A stretch of DNA of 33,142 nt from Anaerolineales bacterium. GTDB taxonomy: Bacteria; Chloroflexota; Anaerolineae; Anaerolineales; Villigracilaceae. The stretch spans positions 233-33,374 of the forward strand of contig JASEHI010000025.1 of assembly GCA_030018695.1 (NCBI GenBank), read 5' to 3'. Of this stretch, positions 1 to 6,882 are shown piece by piece; position 1 is the stretch's first letter, and each line of letters starts with the position of its first letter. A program made the position numbers and the translations under genes. The notes below the pieces were generated by a model. The model ran no database searches, was not told the DNA's origin, and worked only from the letters and a program-made list of their open reading frames with translations.

Positions 1-213
1 CATCCCGTACGTCCGCACGCCCCGGCCACGTCCGCACTTGGGACAGCCGCGCAGGAGCAGGTAATCCGTCCAGCGGAATGTTGCCTTGCAATCCGGGTTC
101 AGGCAAAGTGGCCGGTTAAGGCGCGCGGTGTGCGGCAACACGTCGGCCAGATAGTTGACCAGCCAACCAAGCGTAAGCCCGCTTAGTAAGGGAATGAACA
201 ATCTGATCTCCAT
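1..213 (-). CDS. Prepilin peptidase (A24 family), N-terminal part only
   Basis: Partial gene: reading from the ATG at 213 down to base 1 gives 71 uninterrupted codons, and the rest lies left of the window. The protein starts with a hydrophobic helix (MEIRLFIPLLSGLTLGWLVN), followed by a cysteine-rich segment with Cys pairs (CLNPDC and CPKCG). This order, membrane helix then a four-cysteine cytoplasmic loop containing RPLC and a WTDYL-like stretch, is typical of the N-terminal domain of type IV prepilin peptidases/leader peptidases, which cleave and N-methylate prepilin-like proteins at the inner face of the membrane. The catalytic aspartates of the family would be downstream and cannot be checked. 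The start is supported by a TATAAT box only six bases upstream, which implies a leaderless transcript. The gene diverges from murA. Confidence 0.75.
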   Translation of the reverse strand, partial: MEIRLFIPLLSGLTLGWLVNYLADVLPHTARLNRPLCLNPDCKATFRWTDYLLLRGCPKCGRGRGVRTYGM

Positions 214-219
214 ATTTAC

Positions 220-225
220 ATTATA
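220..225 (-). promoter_or_regulatory. -10 box of the prepilin peptidase gene (leaderless start)
   Basis: On the minus strand a perfect TATAAT is followed by six bases and then the ATG at 213, so the expected transcription start falls on or next to the start codon. No Shine-Dalgarno sequence fits in that space. I see no good -35 box. Confidence 0.55.
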
Positions 226-325
226 CCTGAATCCCTCAACATTTCTACTAATGAAATTGCAAGGTCAAATTGCGCGTAACCAATCTGTTCCTAAATTTGG
301 CCATGTACCTGTGCTTTTGCAGGTA

Positions 326-354
326 TTGGCGAATCGCCAAAACTAACTTACAAT
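326..354 (+). promoter_or_regulatory. murA promoter with palindrome over the -35 box
   Basis: TTGGCG (326-331), a 17-base spacer and TACAAT (349-354) form a reasonable sigma-70-type promoter 33 bases before murA. The -35 box lies inside a perfect 7-bp inverted repeat, TTGGCGA-A-TCGCCAA (326-340), which could be an operator. The operator role is inference from position only. Confidence 0.6.
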
Positions 355-386
355 CGCGTCTAAGTTTTGAAACGTTGGAGGAGCCA

Positions 387-1667
387 ATGGAAAAATTTAT
401 CATCCAGGGGGGGATTCCTTTGAAGGGCGAGATCACGCCCTCTGGAAATAAAAACGCTGCCCTGCCGTTGCTGGCCGCTTGCTTGTTGACCGACGAAGCG
501 GTCATTCTACACAACGTGCCGGATATCCGTGACGTTTACGACATGCGCATGTTGATCGAAAGCCTGGGCGTGGAGGTCGCTGACCTGGGAGACCGCTCGT
601 GGCGCGTCACCGCCCGCAGCGTGAGGCCAGCTGACCTGGACCCGGAGCTGTGTCGCCGCATCCGGGCTTCTATTCTGCTCGCCGGCCCGATGACCGCCCG
701 CGCAGGTGAAATGCACCTGCCGCCTCCCGGCGGGGATGTGATCGGCCGCCGCCGCGTGGATACGCACATTCTGGCGCTCAAGAAACTAGGCGCAAAGGTC
801 AATTACGCGCGCTCATTTAACTTCAAAGCCAAACGGTTGCGAGGCGCAGATATTTGGCTGGACGAGGCTTCGGTCACTGGGACGGAAAACGTCATCATGG
901 CGGCTGTCAGCGCCAAAGGGACGACTCTCCTGCGCAACGCCGCATCCGAGCCGCACGTGCAGGAACTCTGCCAGATGTTGAACAGTTTGGGGGCGAAGAT
1001 CAGCGACATTGGCTCCAATACGCTGCACATCGAGGGCGTGGACGCGCTCCACGGCGGCGAGTTCAACATTGGGCCGGATTACCTCGAAGTCATCAGTTTT
1101 ATCGGCGCGGCGGCGGTCACGCGCGGCGAGGTGCGCATCCGCAAGGCTGGTGTCCAATATCTGGATATGATCCGCCTGGTTTTCAATCGTTTGGGCGTGG
1201 ATTGGGTCGTGGATGGCGAAGATATCCTCGTCCCAGCCAGGCAGCGGCTGAAGGTCGAGCCGGATTTGGGTAATGCCATCCCGGAAATCAAGACCAATGT
1301 CTGGCCGGCATTTCCAACCGACCTGATGAGCATCGCCATCGTCGTCGCCACGCAGGCGAAGGGCAGCGTGCTCTTCCATGACTGGATGTACCCCGGCCGC
1401 ATGGTTTTCACGGACAAGCTGGTCGGCATGGGCGCGCAGATAGTGCTCTGCGACCCGCATCGCTGTATCGTCAACGGGCCGAATAAATTATACGGGGAGA
1501 AAATGGAAAGCCCGGATATCCGCGCCGGAATGTCGCTCCTGCTGGCCGCGCTGGCCGCGCAGGGACAGTCCACCATCCGCAATATCGGCCAAATCGAGCG
1601 CGGCTACGAGAACGTGGATGGCAAACTCCGTTCACTCGGTGCGCAGATCGAGAGGGTGAAAGAATAA
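387..1667 (+). CDS. murA: UDP-N-acetylglucosamine 1-carboxyvinyltransferase (MurA type)
   Basis: A 426-residue enzyme of the EPSP synthase/MurA fold that transfers enolpyruvate from PEP to UDP-GlcNAc, the first committed step of peptidoglycan synthesis in the cytoplasm. Length matches the family. Visible motifs: SGNKNAALP near residues 19-27 (the conserved Lys22-Asn23 pair), the active-site loop PPGGDVIGRRR around 113-123, FPTDLMS (the conserved Asp region) and the C-terminal IERGYENVDGKLRSLGA. The loop residue that is Cys115 in E. coli is Asp117 here. Asp at this position is known from mycobacterial and chlamydial MurA and is associated with natural fosfomycin insensitivity. The ATG at 387 was chosen over longer in-frame starts because GGAGGAG lies four bases upstream and the longer versions have no matching homology. 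It converges with trxA, seven bases apart. Confidence 0.93.
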   Translation: MEKFIIQGGIPLKGEITPSGNKNAALPLLAACLLTDEAVILHNVPDIRDVYDMRMLIESLGVEVADLGDRSWRVTARSVRPADLDPELCRRIRASILLAGPMTARAGEMHLPPPGGDVIGRRRVDTHILALKKLGAKVNYARSFNFKAKRLRGADIWLDEASVTGTENVIMAAVSAKGTTLLRNAASEPHVQELCQMLNSLGAKISDIGSNTLHIEGVDALHGGEFNIGPDYLEVISFIGAAAVTRGEVRIRKAGVQYLDMIRLVFNRLGVDWVVDGEDILVPARQRLKVEPDLGNAIPEIKTNVWPAFPTDLMSIAIVVATQAKGSVLFHDWMYPGRMVFTDKLVGMGAQIVLCDPHRCIVNGPNKLYGEKMESPDIRAGMSLLLAALAAQGQSTIRNIGQIERGYENVDGKLRSLGAQIERVKE

Positions 1668-1674
1668 ATTTCTA

Positions 1675-2025
1675 TCACTGCTTCGGCTGCGCCGTCACTT
1701 CCAAGAACTGTCCCACCGCCTCACGCAACATCCGTTCCGGCGTAGCGCCCACTTGCCGGTGGACGATCTTGCCGCCAAAGAGGAACAGCATGGTCGGGAT
1801 GCCTTGTACACCGTACTTGGTTGCCCACTCCGGGTTCTCGTCGGTGTTGATTTTGGCGACGATCAATTTGCCGGCCTGTTCTTTGGCGACCTTATCCAGC
1901 ATCGGCGCGATCATCTTGCACGGGCCGCACCACGGCGCCCAGAAATCCACGATCACGGGCAGCGGGTTCTGCAAAACCGATTTCTCGAAAGCGGCATCGG
2001 TGACATGAATGGGTTCTTCTATCAT
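1675..2025 (-). CDS. trxA: Thioredoxin
   Basis: A 116-residue single-domain thioredoxin, slightly longer than the usual 105-110. It carries the active-site motif WCGPCK (after VIVDFWAP), followed by APMLDKVAKEQ, the conserved cis-proline segment GIPTMLFLFGG and a C-terminal helix. It reduces protein disulfides in the cytoplasm, with electrons from thioredoxin reductase, which is not in this window. An AAGGAG ribosome-binding site precedes the ATG at 2025. No signal peptide or membrane helix is seen. The gene runs opposite to murA. Confidence 0.95.
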   Translation of the reverse strand: MIEEPIHVTDAAFEKSVLQNPLPVIVDFWAPWCGPCKMIAPMLDKVAKEQAGKLIVAKINTDENPEWATKYGVQGIPTMLFLFGGKIVHRQVGATPERMLREAVGQFLEVTAQPKQ

Positions 2026-2037
2026 TAAAATGCTCCT

Positions 2038-2098
2038 TAAACTATGAAACTATGAAACTGTGAAACTATCAGACTATCAGACTATTAGACTAAGCGAC
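2038..2098. repeat. Degenerate short tandem repeat
   Basis: A run of imperfect copies of an 8-10 base unit (gaaactat / agactatc variants) lies between the start of trxA and the end of the OsmC remnant. It has no coding signature. Similar low-complexity arrays with different units occur at 9155 and near the right edge. Confidence 0.7.
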
Positions 2099-2266
2099 TA
2101 ACTCGCCTGGTTTTAGAATACGGTACTCGGAATGGATGTGTGCCGCTTTTTCAAGCATGAGGCTCACAGAACAATACTTCTCCTCTGAAAGCTGGATGGC
2201 CTGTTCTACATCTTTGGGCTTGAGGCCTTCGCCCCAGAGATTGATTTCTGTCCAACCTTCGCTCAT
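2090..2266 (-). pseudogene. OsmC/Ohr-family C-terminal remnant
   Basis: The 58 residues from ATG 2266 match the end of OsmC-type peroxiredoxins: GEGLKPKDVEQAIQLSEEKYCSVSLM includes the helix and the second redox cysteine (EKYCSV) typical of the family, and the chain ends normally with HSEYRI. The first two thirds, including the first catalytic cysteine, are missing. Upstream in the same frame the sequence turns into an intergenic palindromic repeat, so the gene was truncated at its 5' side. GGAGG stands four bases before this ATG, so a short peptide could still be made, but it could not act as a complete peroxidase. Confidence 0.65.
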
Positions 2267-2323
2267 CTTGCCTCCAAATTCCAAGTCGAGTATATCATAG
2301 CGCGGCCTCCAGCCGTAACCGCA

Positions 2324-2350
2324 GTAAGTCGGATTGGCAATCCGACCTAC
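2324..2350. repeat. Palindromic dispersed-type repeat
   Basis: GTCGGATTG (2328-2336), one base, then CAATCCGAC (2338-2346) form a near-perfect palindrome extended by imperfect GTA/TAC ends. It sits exactly where the OsmC homology stops. Its form resembles the palindrome at 14745-14800, suggesting small mobile palindromic elements. Confidence 0.55.
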
Positions 2351-2436
2351 GAATTGCGCAGATAGCGCAAATGAGGCCGAGTAATACTCTATATAGATGC
2401 ACAAACACGAAAAAAGTTACAGCCGGGTCTCCATGT

Positions 2437-2442
2437 TATAAT
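2437..2442 (+). promoter_or_regulatory. -10 box for ftsY, very short leader
   Basis: A perfect TATAAT lies nine bases before the ftsY ATG at 2452. The predicted transcription start is within a few bases of the start codon and no Shine-Dalgarno is visible, so the message is probably leaderless or nearly so. No convincing -35 box. Confidence 0.5.
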
Positions 2443-2451
2443 CCCCGCGCT

Positions 2452-3360
2452 ATGGCAGATCTATTTGCACGTTGGAAGAACGGACTTACCCGCAGCAGTC
2501 AGGCTGCCTTTGGGCGACTGGCTGGTCTGCTCGGGGCGACGGAGATTACCGATGAAACCTGGGACGAACTGGAAGCTTTGTTGATCCAGGCTGACTTGGG
2601 TATCGAGACGGCGCAGTCCGTGCTGGAGGCGTTGAAAGGCGCTGTCCGGACCCGAGGCCTACGGCGCGCTTCTGAGCTTCAGTCTCTGCTCCAGGCCGAA
2701 CTCCGCTCCCGGCTGCTCGAACCGCCTTCATTTACGTTGACGACGCGACCGTTCATCATCTTACTTGTCGGCGTGAATGGCTCCGGGAAGACCACCACTG
2801 CCGCCAAACTGGGTCGCCGCTTTGCCCAGGCGGGATTCAAACCCCTGCTCGTCGCCGCGGACACCTTCCGCGCCGCAGCCGTTGACCAGTTGCAGATCTG
2901 GGCCGAGCGGCTGAATCTGCCGTTCTTTGCCGGGCAGGCAGGCGCCGATCCGGGCGCGGTGGCTTACGATGCCATCCATTCGGCTATTACTAAAAAGATG
3001 GACATCGTGCTGGTGGATACTGCCGGGCGTTTGCATACCCGCTATAATCTGATGGAAGAACTCAAAAAAGTGCAGCGTGTGGTCGGCAAAGCCCTGCCGG
3101 GCGCGCCGCACGCCGTCTGGCTGGTGCTGGATGCGACCACCGGTCAGAATGCCCTTCACCAGGCGCGCGCATTCAAAGAGACAGTCGCCGCGAATGGCAT
3201 CATCCTGGCGAAATTGGACAGTTCGGCGCGCGGCGGAATGGCCTTTGCGATCCAGCACGAACTTGGCCTGCCGATCTTATTTGCTGGCTTGGGCGAAAAG
3301 CCCGACGATTTACAGCCCTTCGACCCGGATGCGTTTGTGGAAGGGATTTTGTCTGCATAA
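2452..3360 (+). CDS. ftsY: Signal recognition particle receptor FtsY
   Basis: A 302-residue SRP-type GTPase that receives the ribosome-SRP complex at the membrane and hands nascent membrane proteins to the Sec translocon. An N-domain helical bundle (about residues 1-95) is followed by the G domain: GVNGSGKTTTAAKLG (P loop), DTFRAAAVDQL, DTAGRLH (G3), AKLDSSARGG (G4 region; AKLD where TKLD is usual) and the closing GEKPDDLQPFDP. It lacks the long acidic A domain of enterobacterial FtsY and so has the compact length seen in many bacteria. The GEKPDDL ending separates it from Ffh, as does the absence of an M domain. The ATG at 2452 was chosen because homology begins here and a TATAAT box lies just upstream. 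Confidence 0.95.
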   Translation: MADLFARWKNGLTRSSQAAFGRLAGLLGATEITDETWDELEALLIQADLGIETAQSVLEALKGAVRTRGLRRASELQSLLQAELRSRLLEPPSFTLTTRPFIILLVGVNGSGKTTTAAKLGRRFAQAGFKPLLVAADTFRAAAVDQLQIWAERLNLPFFAGQAGADPGAVAYDAIHSAITKKMDIVLVDTAGRLHTRYNLMEELKKVQRVVGKALPGAPHAVWLVLDATTGQNALHQARAFKETVAANGIILAKLDSSARGGMAFAIQHELGLPILFAGLGEKPDDLQPFDPDAFVEGILSA

Positions 3361-3426
3361 AATTAAACCGCCAAGGCGCGACCCCCTGGCGGGGGCAGGC
3401 GAACGCCAGGCATAATTTCGATAACT

Positions 3427-3469
3427 TTGCGCAATAATACTAGCTTGTGATACAATTGCAATACATTGC
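3427..3469 (+). promoter_or_regulatory. Candidate promoter and operator of the antitoxin gene
   Basis: TTGCGC (3427-3432, weak -35) and TACAAT (3451-3456) are separated by 18 bases. Immediately after the -10 box is the inverted repeat GCAAT-AC-ATTGC (3458-3469). RelB/DinJ antitoxins commonly bind palindromes at their own promoter, so autoregulation is plausible but inferred. Between ftsY and this promoter lies a hairpin (CCTGGCG 3385-3391 with CGCCAGG 3404-3410) without a T-run. Confidence 0.45.
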
Positions 3470-3484
3470 GAAATGGAGGTAGGC

Positions 3485-3745
3485 ATGACTAAGACCGCCA
3501 CGATTACTGTGCGCCTTGATCCCAACGTAAAAGCCGACGTTCAGGCTGTTCTCAACAAGTTAGGCCTGACCACCACCCAGGCCGTCAACCTGTTCTTCGC
3601 GCAGGTCAGTTTGAATAAGGGATTGCCATTCGATGTGCACATTCCCAACGAGGAAACGGCAAAGGCCATCGAAGATGGGCTGGCCGGGCGCAACCTGCAC
3701 ACGGCGACGAACGTTGACGATCTGTTTGCGCAACTGGAAGCATAG
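3485..3745 (+). CDS. RelB/DinJ family antitoxin (apparently orphan)
   Basis: An 86-residue protein with the classic N-terminal ribbon-helix-helix of the family: TATITVRLDPNVKADVQAVLNK, then LGLTTTQAVNLFFAQV and a disordered toxin-binding tail ending in ATNVDDLFAQLEA. Such antitoxins neutralise a YafQ/RelE-type ribosome-dependent mRNA endonuclease and repress their own operon. The ATG at 3485 follows GGAGGT at 3475-3480; the ATG at 3473 overlaps that site and is not preferred. A full toxin gene is missing: only a 20-codon remnant follows, then prfB. The protein itself looks intact. Confidence 0.88.
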   Translation: MTKTATITVRLDPNVKADVQAVLNKLGLTTTQAVNLFFAQVSLNKGLPFDVHIPNEETAKAIEDGLAGRNLHTATNVDDLFAQLEA

Positions 3746-3808
3746 ATGCTCACACCCCTCTACGCACAGGCACCCACACCGATCTCTTCAAATAGCAAGC
3801 GAGGTTGA
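3746..3808 (+). pseudogene. Possible remnant of a YafQ-type toxin start
   Basis: Directly after the antitoxin stop (TAG ATG) a 20-codon frame begins MLTPLYAQ. This resembles the first residues of YafQ toxins, which usually start ML-TP-Y and lie exactly here. The frame ends with a TGA two bases before the prfB start, and nothing else of a toxin is present. The match is only about six residues, so chance is possible. Confidence 0.35.
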
Positions 3809-3809
3809 A

Positions 3810-4896
3810 ATGCAAGACTTGATTGATCGTTTGTTCGCTGCGGGAGAGCTAATCTTTCAGTTACTGGTGCGTCTTTGACTTGGCGTCAAAGGAATCTCAG
3901 CTCGCGCTATTTGAAAAAGAAATAGAAGCATCTGATTTCTGGGACGATCCCTCCCATGCACAGCAAGTCATGAAGCGGGCTTCCGCTTTGCGCGAGGAAA
4001 TTGCCGATTGGCGCGGCTTTGCGCACAAAATATCCGACGCTTCTGAGCTGGCTGGCTTGGCGGACGAATCTTTGCGCGCCGAGCTCGAAAGCGAGGTCAC
4101 GGTCATCGAAGCGGAGTTAGACAAGCGTTCCTTCGCGGCCATGCTCTCCGGCCCTCACGACGCCGAGGACGCCTTGCTTGCCATCCACGCCGGCGCGGGC
4201 GGCACCGACTCGCAAGATTGGACTGCGATACTCATGCGCATGTACTTGCGCTGGGCCGAGCGCAATGGTTATGAGACGGATATCTGGGATATGACCGAGG
4301 GTGAGGAGGCGGGTGTAAAAAGCGTCACGATTGCCGTCACCGGCCGTTATGCCTTTGGCTACCTGCGTTCGGAGAAGGGCGTCCACCGCCTGGTGCGCCT
4401 GTCGCCTTTCGACTCCGCCCGTCGCCGCCACACTTCCTTCGCCCTGGTGGAGATATTGCCTCAGGCGGCGATGGACAGTCCCGACGAAGTATATATTGAG
4501 CCGGCGGATTTGAAAATTGACGTCTACCGTTCATCCAGCGCGGGCGGGCAGAATGTCCAAAAGAACGCCACCGCCATCCGCCTCACCCACCTCCCGACCG
4601 GCATTGTCGTCACTTGCCAGAACGAGCGTTCCCAAACGCAGAACCGCGAGAACGCCATGCGCGTCCTGCGCTCGCGTTTGTTGGAGATAAAGACCGCCGA
4701 AAAGGAAGAAGAGATCGCTGTCCTGCGGGGTGAATACACCAAGGCCGAATGGGGCAGCCAGATCCGCTCGTATGTGTTGCATCCCTATCAGATGGTGAAA
4801 GACCACCGCACGGAACATGAAACTGGCAACACCCAGGCCGTGCTGGATGGCGACCTGAATGCCTTTATGGAGGCGTATCTGCGGCATGGGTCGTGA
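3810..4896 (+). CDS. prfB: Peptide chain release factor 2, with programmed +1 frameshift
   Basis: RF2 recognises UGA and UAA stop codons in the ribosomal A site and triggers peptide release. The first 22 codons (from ATG 3810, preceded by GAGGT) end at an in-frame TGA (3876-3878). Reading shifts +1 at CTT TGA C, giving ...LLVRL-D-LASKESQ..., and continues to 4896, for about 361 residues, close to E. coli's 365. The second part holds the stop-codon recognition tripeptide SPF (RLVRLSPFDSARRR) and the catalytic GGQ loop (SSSAGGQNVQKNATAIRL) that enters the peptidyl-transferase centre. The frameshift allows autoregulation: low RF2 slows termination at its own UGA and promotes shifting. The gene sits 64 bases after the antitoxin gene, with no obvious promoter of its own. 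Confidence 0.93.
3864..3879 (+). promoter_or_regulatory. prfB +1 frameshift site
   Basis: CTG GTG CGT CTT TGA C: the slippery CTT (3873-3875) followed by TGA C is the conserved RF2 recoding signal. GGTG at 3866-3869 lies three bases upstream of CTT, where an internal Shine-Dalgarno-like element is expected (AGGGGG in E. coli). The match to that element is weaker here. Confidence 0.85.
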
Positions 4897-4905
4897 TGAA
4901 AAAGG

Positions 4906-6381
4906 ATGGAGATAATGAACAAGATTTCAAGTTGGATGCGCGTTATAGCCATTAGCCTTGTCTTGACAATGATTGCTTTGCTTTTCCCCTCCTATTCCGC
5001 CCGCGCTGACATAGCTCCGCCCGAGCAACCACCCGGCGCTAACATTCGCCCATATGGAGAAGTAACACAGGTGCGTATGGTCCGCGAAACTGTGCTTGTC
5101 AGTGTTCTTAAATCTCATCCGGCCTCCTCGCAGGGTCAAGCCGTTGTGATCGCTACTTTTGTGATGCGGAATTTGAGCAGCATGGAGGAGTATCTAGATG
5201 TCCGCTTCCCCCTTTCAATGCGTAACTGGCTTGGCGAGGTACTGGAGATTAAAGATTTTCGGGCGAAGGTGGACAATGTCTCTGTTGGTACACGCCGATT
5301 ATGGATGCCCGATTGTACGAGTGGTTATTGTTGGTGGGCTGTCTTTCCAGTAACTTTCCCGCCAGGCCAGGATGTCCTCATCGAGGCGACCTATACTGCC
5401 GAAGGAACAGCCTGGGATTATAATCCGGCGATAGAATTTGGTTATATCATGGCAACAGGCGCGGGCTGGAATGGTACCATCGGCAGCGCGGATATTATTG
5501 TGCGCCTGCCGTACGAGGCCAGCCGCATGAATGTGGAATTCGGATGGAACGGTTTGTTGAGTGGTTTTGCGAATGTCGAAGCGGAACCTGTTTTCACTGG
5601 CCAAGAAGTCCGTTGGCATCTCGAGGATTTTGAACCAGATGGCAATTACAATTTCCGAGTTTATGTGACAAGACCGAGTACCTGGCTGCGCGTCCTCAAC
5701 GAGCGCGAAAACGTGAACAAGAATCCAAACGACGGCGAAGCCTGGGGCCGGCTGGGGAAAGCCTATAAAGACGTTATTGATTGGGGCAAATACTACCGCC
5801 AGGATCCCGCCGGGTGGGAATTGTTTGAATTGAGTATTGAAGCATATGATAAGGCCGTTACGCTCCTGCCCGACGATGCGCTCTGGCATTTCGGCTTCGC
5901 CGAGCTGTTGGAAATGGGTTACAGCTCATACAATCATATGGGTTATGGCTCATACAGCTATGAGGCGCTGCTGCTGCGTGCCATGCAAGAACTTTCAATC
6001 TCTCTGCGGCTTGATCCAACGAATCAGAGGGCCATTGATATGGCAGATTGGATGAGTGATTGGCTTCCGACCTGGGTCCAAAAAACGGGCAGCGATTATA
6101 TATTTCTGGCTTTGACGGCAACACCGACGCCCGAACCGTCCCAGATGCCCACATCCATATATTGTGAAGATCACGATAGTCCGGGCTGTGTGAACAAACC
6201 GACGCGTACGCCGACCATCACGCCGACGCGCACGACGACCATCACACCCACACTGACGACCGCGTCGCTGGCGCAAAGTCCCACGCCAGCCGTTCCTTCC
6301 GGCGCGCCTCTGTGTGGCGCGGCGCTCATCTTGCCTGCCGTCGCAGCCGTCTTGAGATTGAAATTGCACCGGCAGGCTTGA
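4906..6381 (+). CDS. Secreted, C-terminally anchored protein with TPR-like region (DUF4424-like front)
   Basis: A 491-residue protein of unknown function. Residues 1-35 form a signal peptide (hydrophobic stretch VIAISLVLTMIALLFP, then SARADIA as a likely cleavage region). The next 230 residues are beta-rich and begin DIAPPEQPPGANIRPYGEV, which reminds me of DUF4424-type extracellular domains (tentative). Around 270-385 lies a helical segment with TPR character (NPNDGEAWGRLGKAYKDV; SIEAYDKAVTLLPDDALWHFGFAEL; AMQELSISLRLDPTNQRA). A Thr/Pro-rich linker (TPTPEPSQMPT to ITPTLTT) leads to a last helix, GAPLCGAALILPAVAAVL, and a basic tail LRLKLHRQA: a tripartite anchor that keeps it at the cell surface. 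Start is ATG 4906 or, with the same frame, ATG 4915, which is closer to GGATGGAG. It follows prfB by nine bases. Confidence 0.75.
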   Translation: MEIMNKISSWMRVIAISLVLTMIALLFPSYSARADIAPPEQPPGANIRPYGEVTQVRMVRETVLVSVLKSHPASSQGQAVVIATFVMRNLSSMEEYLDVRFPLSMRNWLGEVLEIKDFRAKVDNVSVGTRRLWMPDCTSGYCWWAVFPVTFPPGQDVLIEATYTAEGTAWDYNPAIEFGYIMATGAGWNGTIGSADIIVRLPYEASRMNVEFGWNGLLSGFANVEAEPVFTGQEVRWHLEDFEPDGNYNFRVYVTRPSTWLRVLNERENVNKNPNDGEAWGRLGKAYKDVIDWGKYYRQDPAGWELFELSIEAYDKAVTLLPDDALWHFGFAELLEMGYSSYNHMGYGSYSYEALLLRAMQELSISLRLDPTNQRAIDMADWMSDWLPTWVQKTGSDYIFLALTATPTPEPSQMPTSIYCEDHDSPGCVNKPTRTPTITPTRTTTITPTLTTASLAQSPTPAVPSGAPLCGAALILPAVAAVLRLKLHRQA

Positions 6382-6406
6382 CGCCCCTGCGCATCGCCAC
6401 TATAAT
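6378..6406 (+). promoter_or_regulatory. rpmF promoter
   Basis: TTGACG (6378-6383), 17 bases, then TATAAT (6401-6406): the -35 box overlaps the last codons and stop of the preceding gene. This is one of the best promoters in the window. It leaves an unusually long leader of about 220 bases before rpmF, filled by repeats. Confidence 0.75.
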
Positions 6407-6430
6407 CAACCCGCTTAACTGCCGGAAACG

Positions 6431-6605
6431 TGTCATTTCGGGGAGGGTCGAGTAGCCCATGCTTTTCGGGCGTATCGAGACCCGACGCCTGCCCTGAGCC
6501 TGTCGAAGGGAAGCAATCCCAAATTGCGGGAACTTTCTTCCAAAGATCAATTTTGCCTGTAACCGGGAGACTGCTTCACCGCAAGAGCGGCGGTTCGCAG
6601 TGACA
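6431..6605. repeat. Nested palindromic repeats in the rpmF leader
   Basis: The block starts TGTCATTTCG and ends CGCAGTGACA, giving imperfect inverted ends. Inside are a GGGTCGAGTAGCCC / GGGCGTATCGAGACCC hairpin (about 6446-6484) and CCCTGAGCCTGTCGAAGGG (6492-6510), a short element that recurs at 28870-28888. It has no coding potential. It looks like dispersed REP- or MITE-like elements stacked between promoter and gene. Confidence 0.6.
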
Positions 6606-6629
6606 TCAATTAACATAAAGGAGTAAGAA

Positions 6630-6827
6630 ATGCCCCCACAACCGAAACGTAAACTTTCGAAGGGCCGTCGTGACCGCCGCCGCGCCCACGATGCGCTGGA
6701 AACTGCCAACCTGGTGGCTTGCAGTAACTGTGGTGTGATGACCTTGCCGCACACCGTCTGTTCGAGTTGCGGTTTCTATAAAGGCCGCGAGGTCATCGAG
6801 ATCAAAAAGAAAAAGAAGAAGAAATAA
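6630..6827 (+). CDS. rpmF: Ribosomal protein bL32
   Basis: A 65-residue basic protein of the large ribosomal subunit. It begins MPPQPKRKLSKGRRDRRRAH as expected for bL32 and contains two CxxC pairs (CSNCGVMTLPHTVCSSCG) that form a zinc ribbon. The C-terminus is a run of seven lysines, which is unusual in its regularity. AAGGAG precedes the ATG by six bases. It lies just upstream of fabD, the common bacterial linkage between rpmF and fatty-acid synthesis genes. Confidence 0.95.
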   Translation: MPPQPKRKLSKGRRDRRRAHDALETANLVACSNCGVMTLPHTVCSSCGFYKGREVIEIKKKKKKK

Positions 6828-6839
6828 GCGACCGATAAG

Positions 6840-6868
6840 CGATGAGCCGTGACACTCACGGCTCATCG
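6840..6868 (+). terminator. Perfect hairpin between rpmF and fabD
   Basis: CGATGAGCCGTGA (6840-6852), a 3-base loop, then TCACGGCTCATCG (6856-6868): a 13-bp perfect stem 12 bases after the rpmF stop. No T-run follows, so it may be an attenuator, a stabiliser of the rpmF message or an incomplete terminator. Confidence 0.6.
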
Positions 6869-6882
6869 GTGTTATAAGGGGC

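Noticed and set aside
3873-3880. Sequencing frameshift or pseudogene in prfB
   Set aside because: The break falls exactly at CTT TGA C, the known RF2 recoding site, and everything else in the gene is intact.
3879-4000. Reading the 22-codon first part of prfB as the missing C-terminal part of the YafQ toxin
   Set aside because: It looks loosely toxin-like (MQDLIDRLFAAGEL), but its place before CTT TGA C and its own ribosome site identify it as the RF2 N-terminus.
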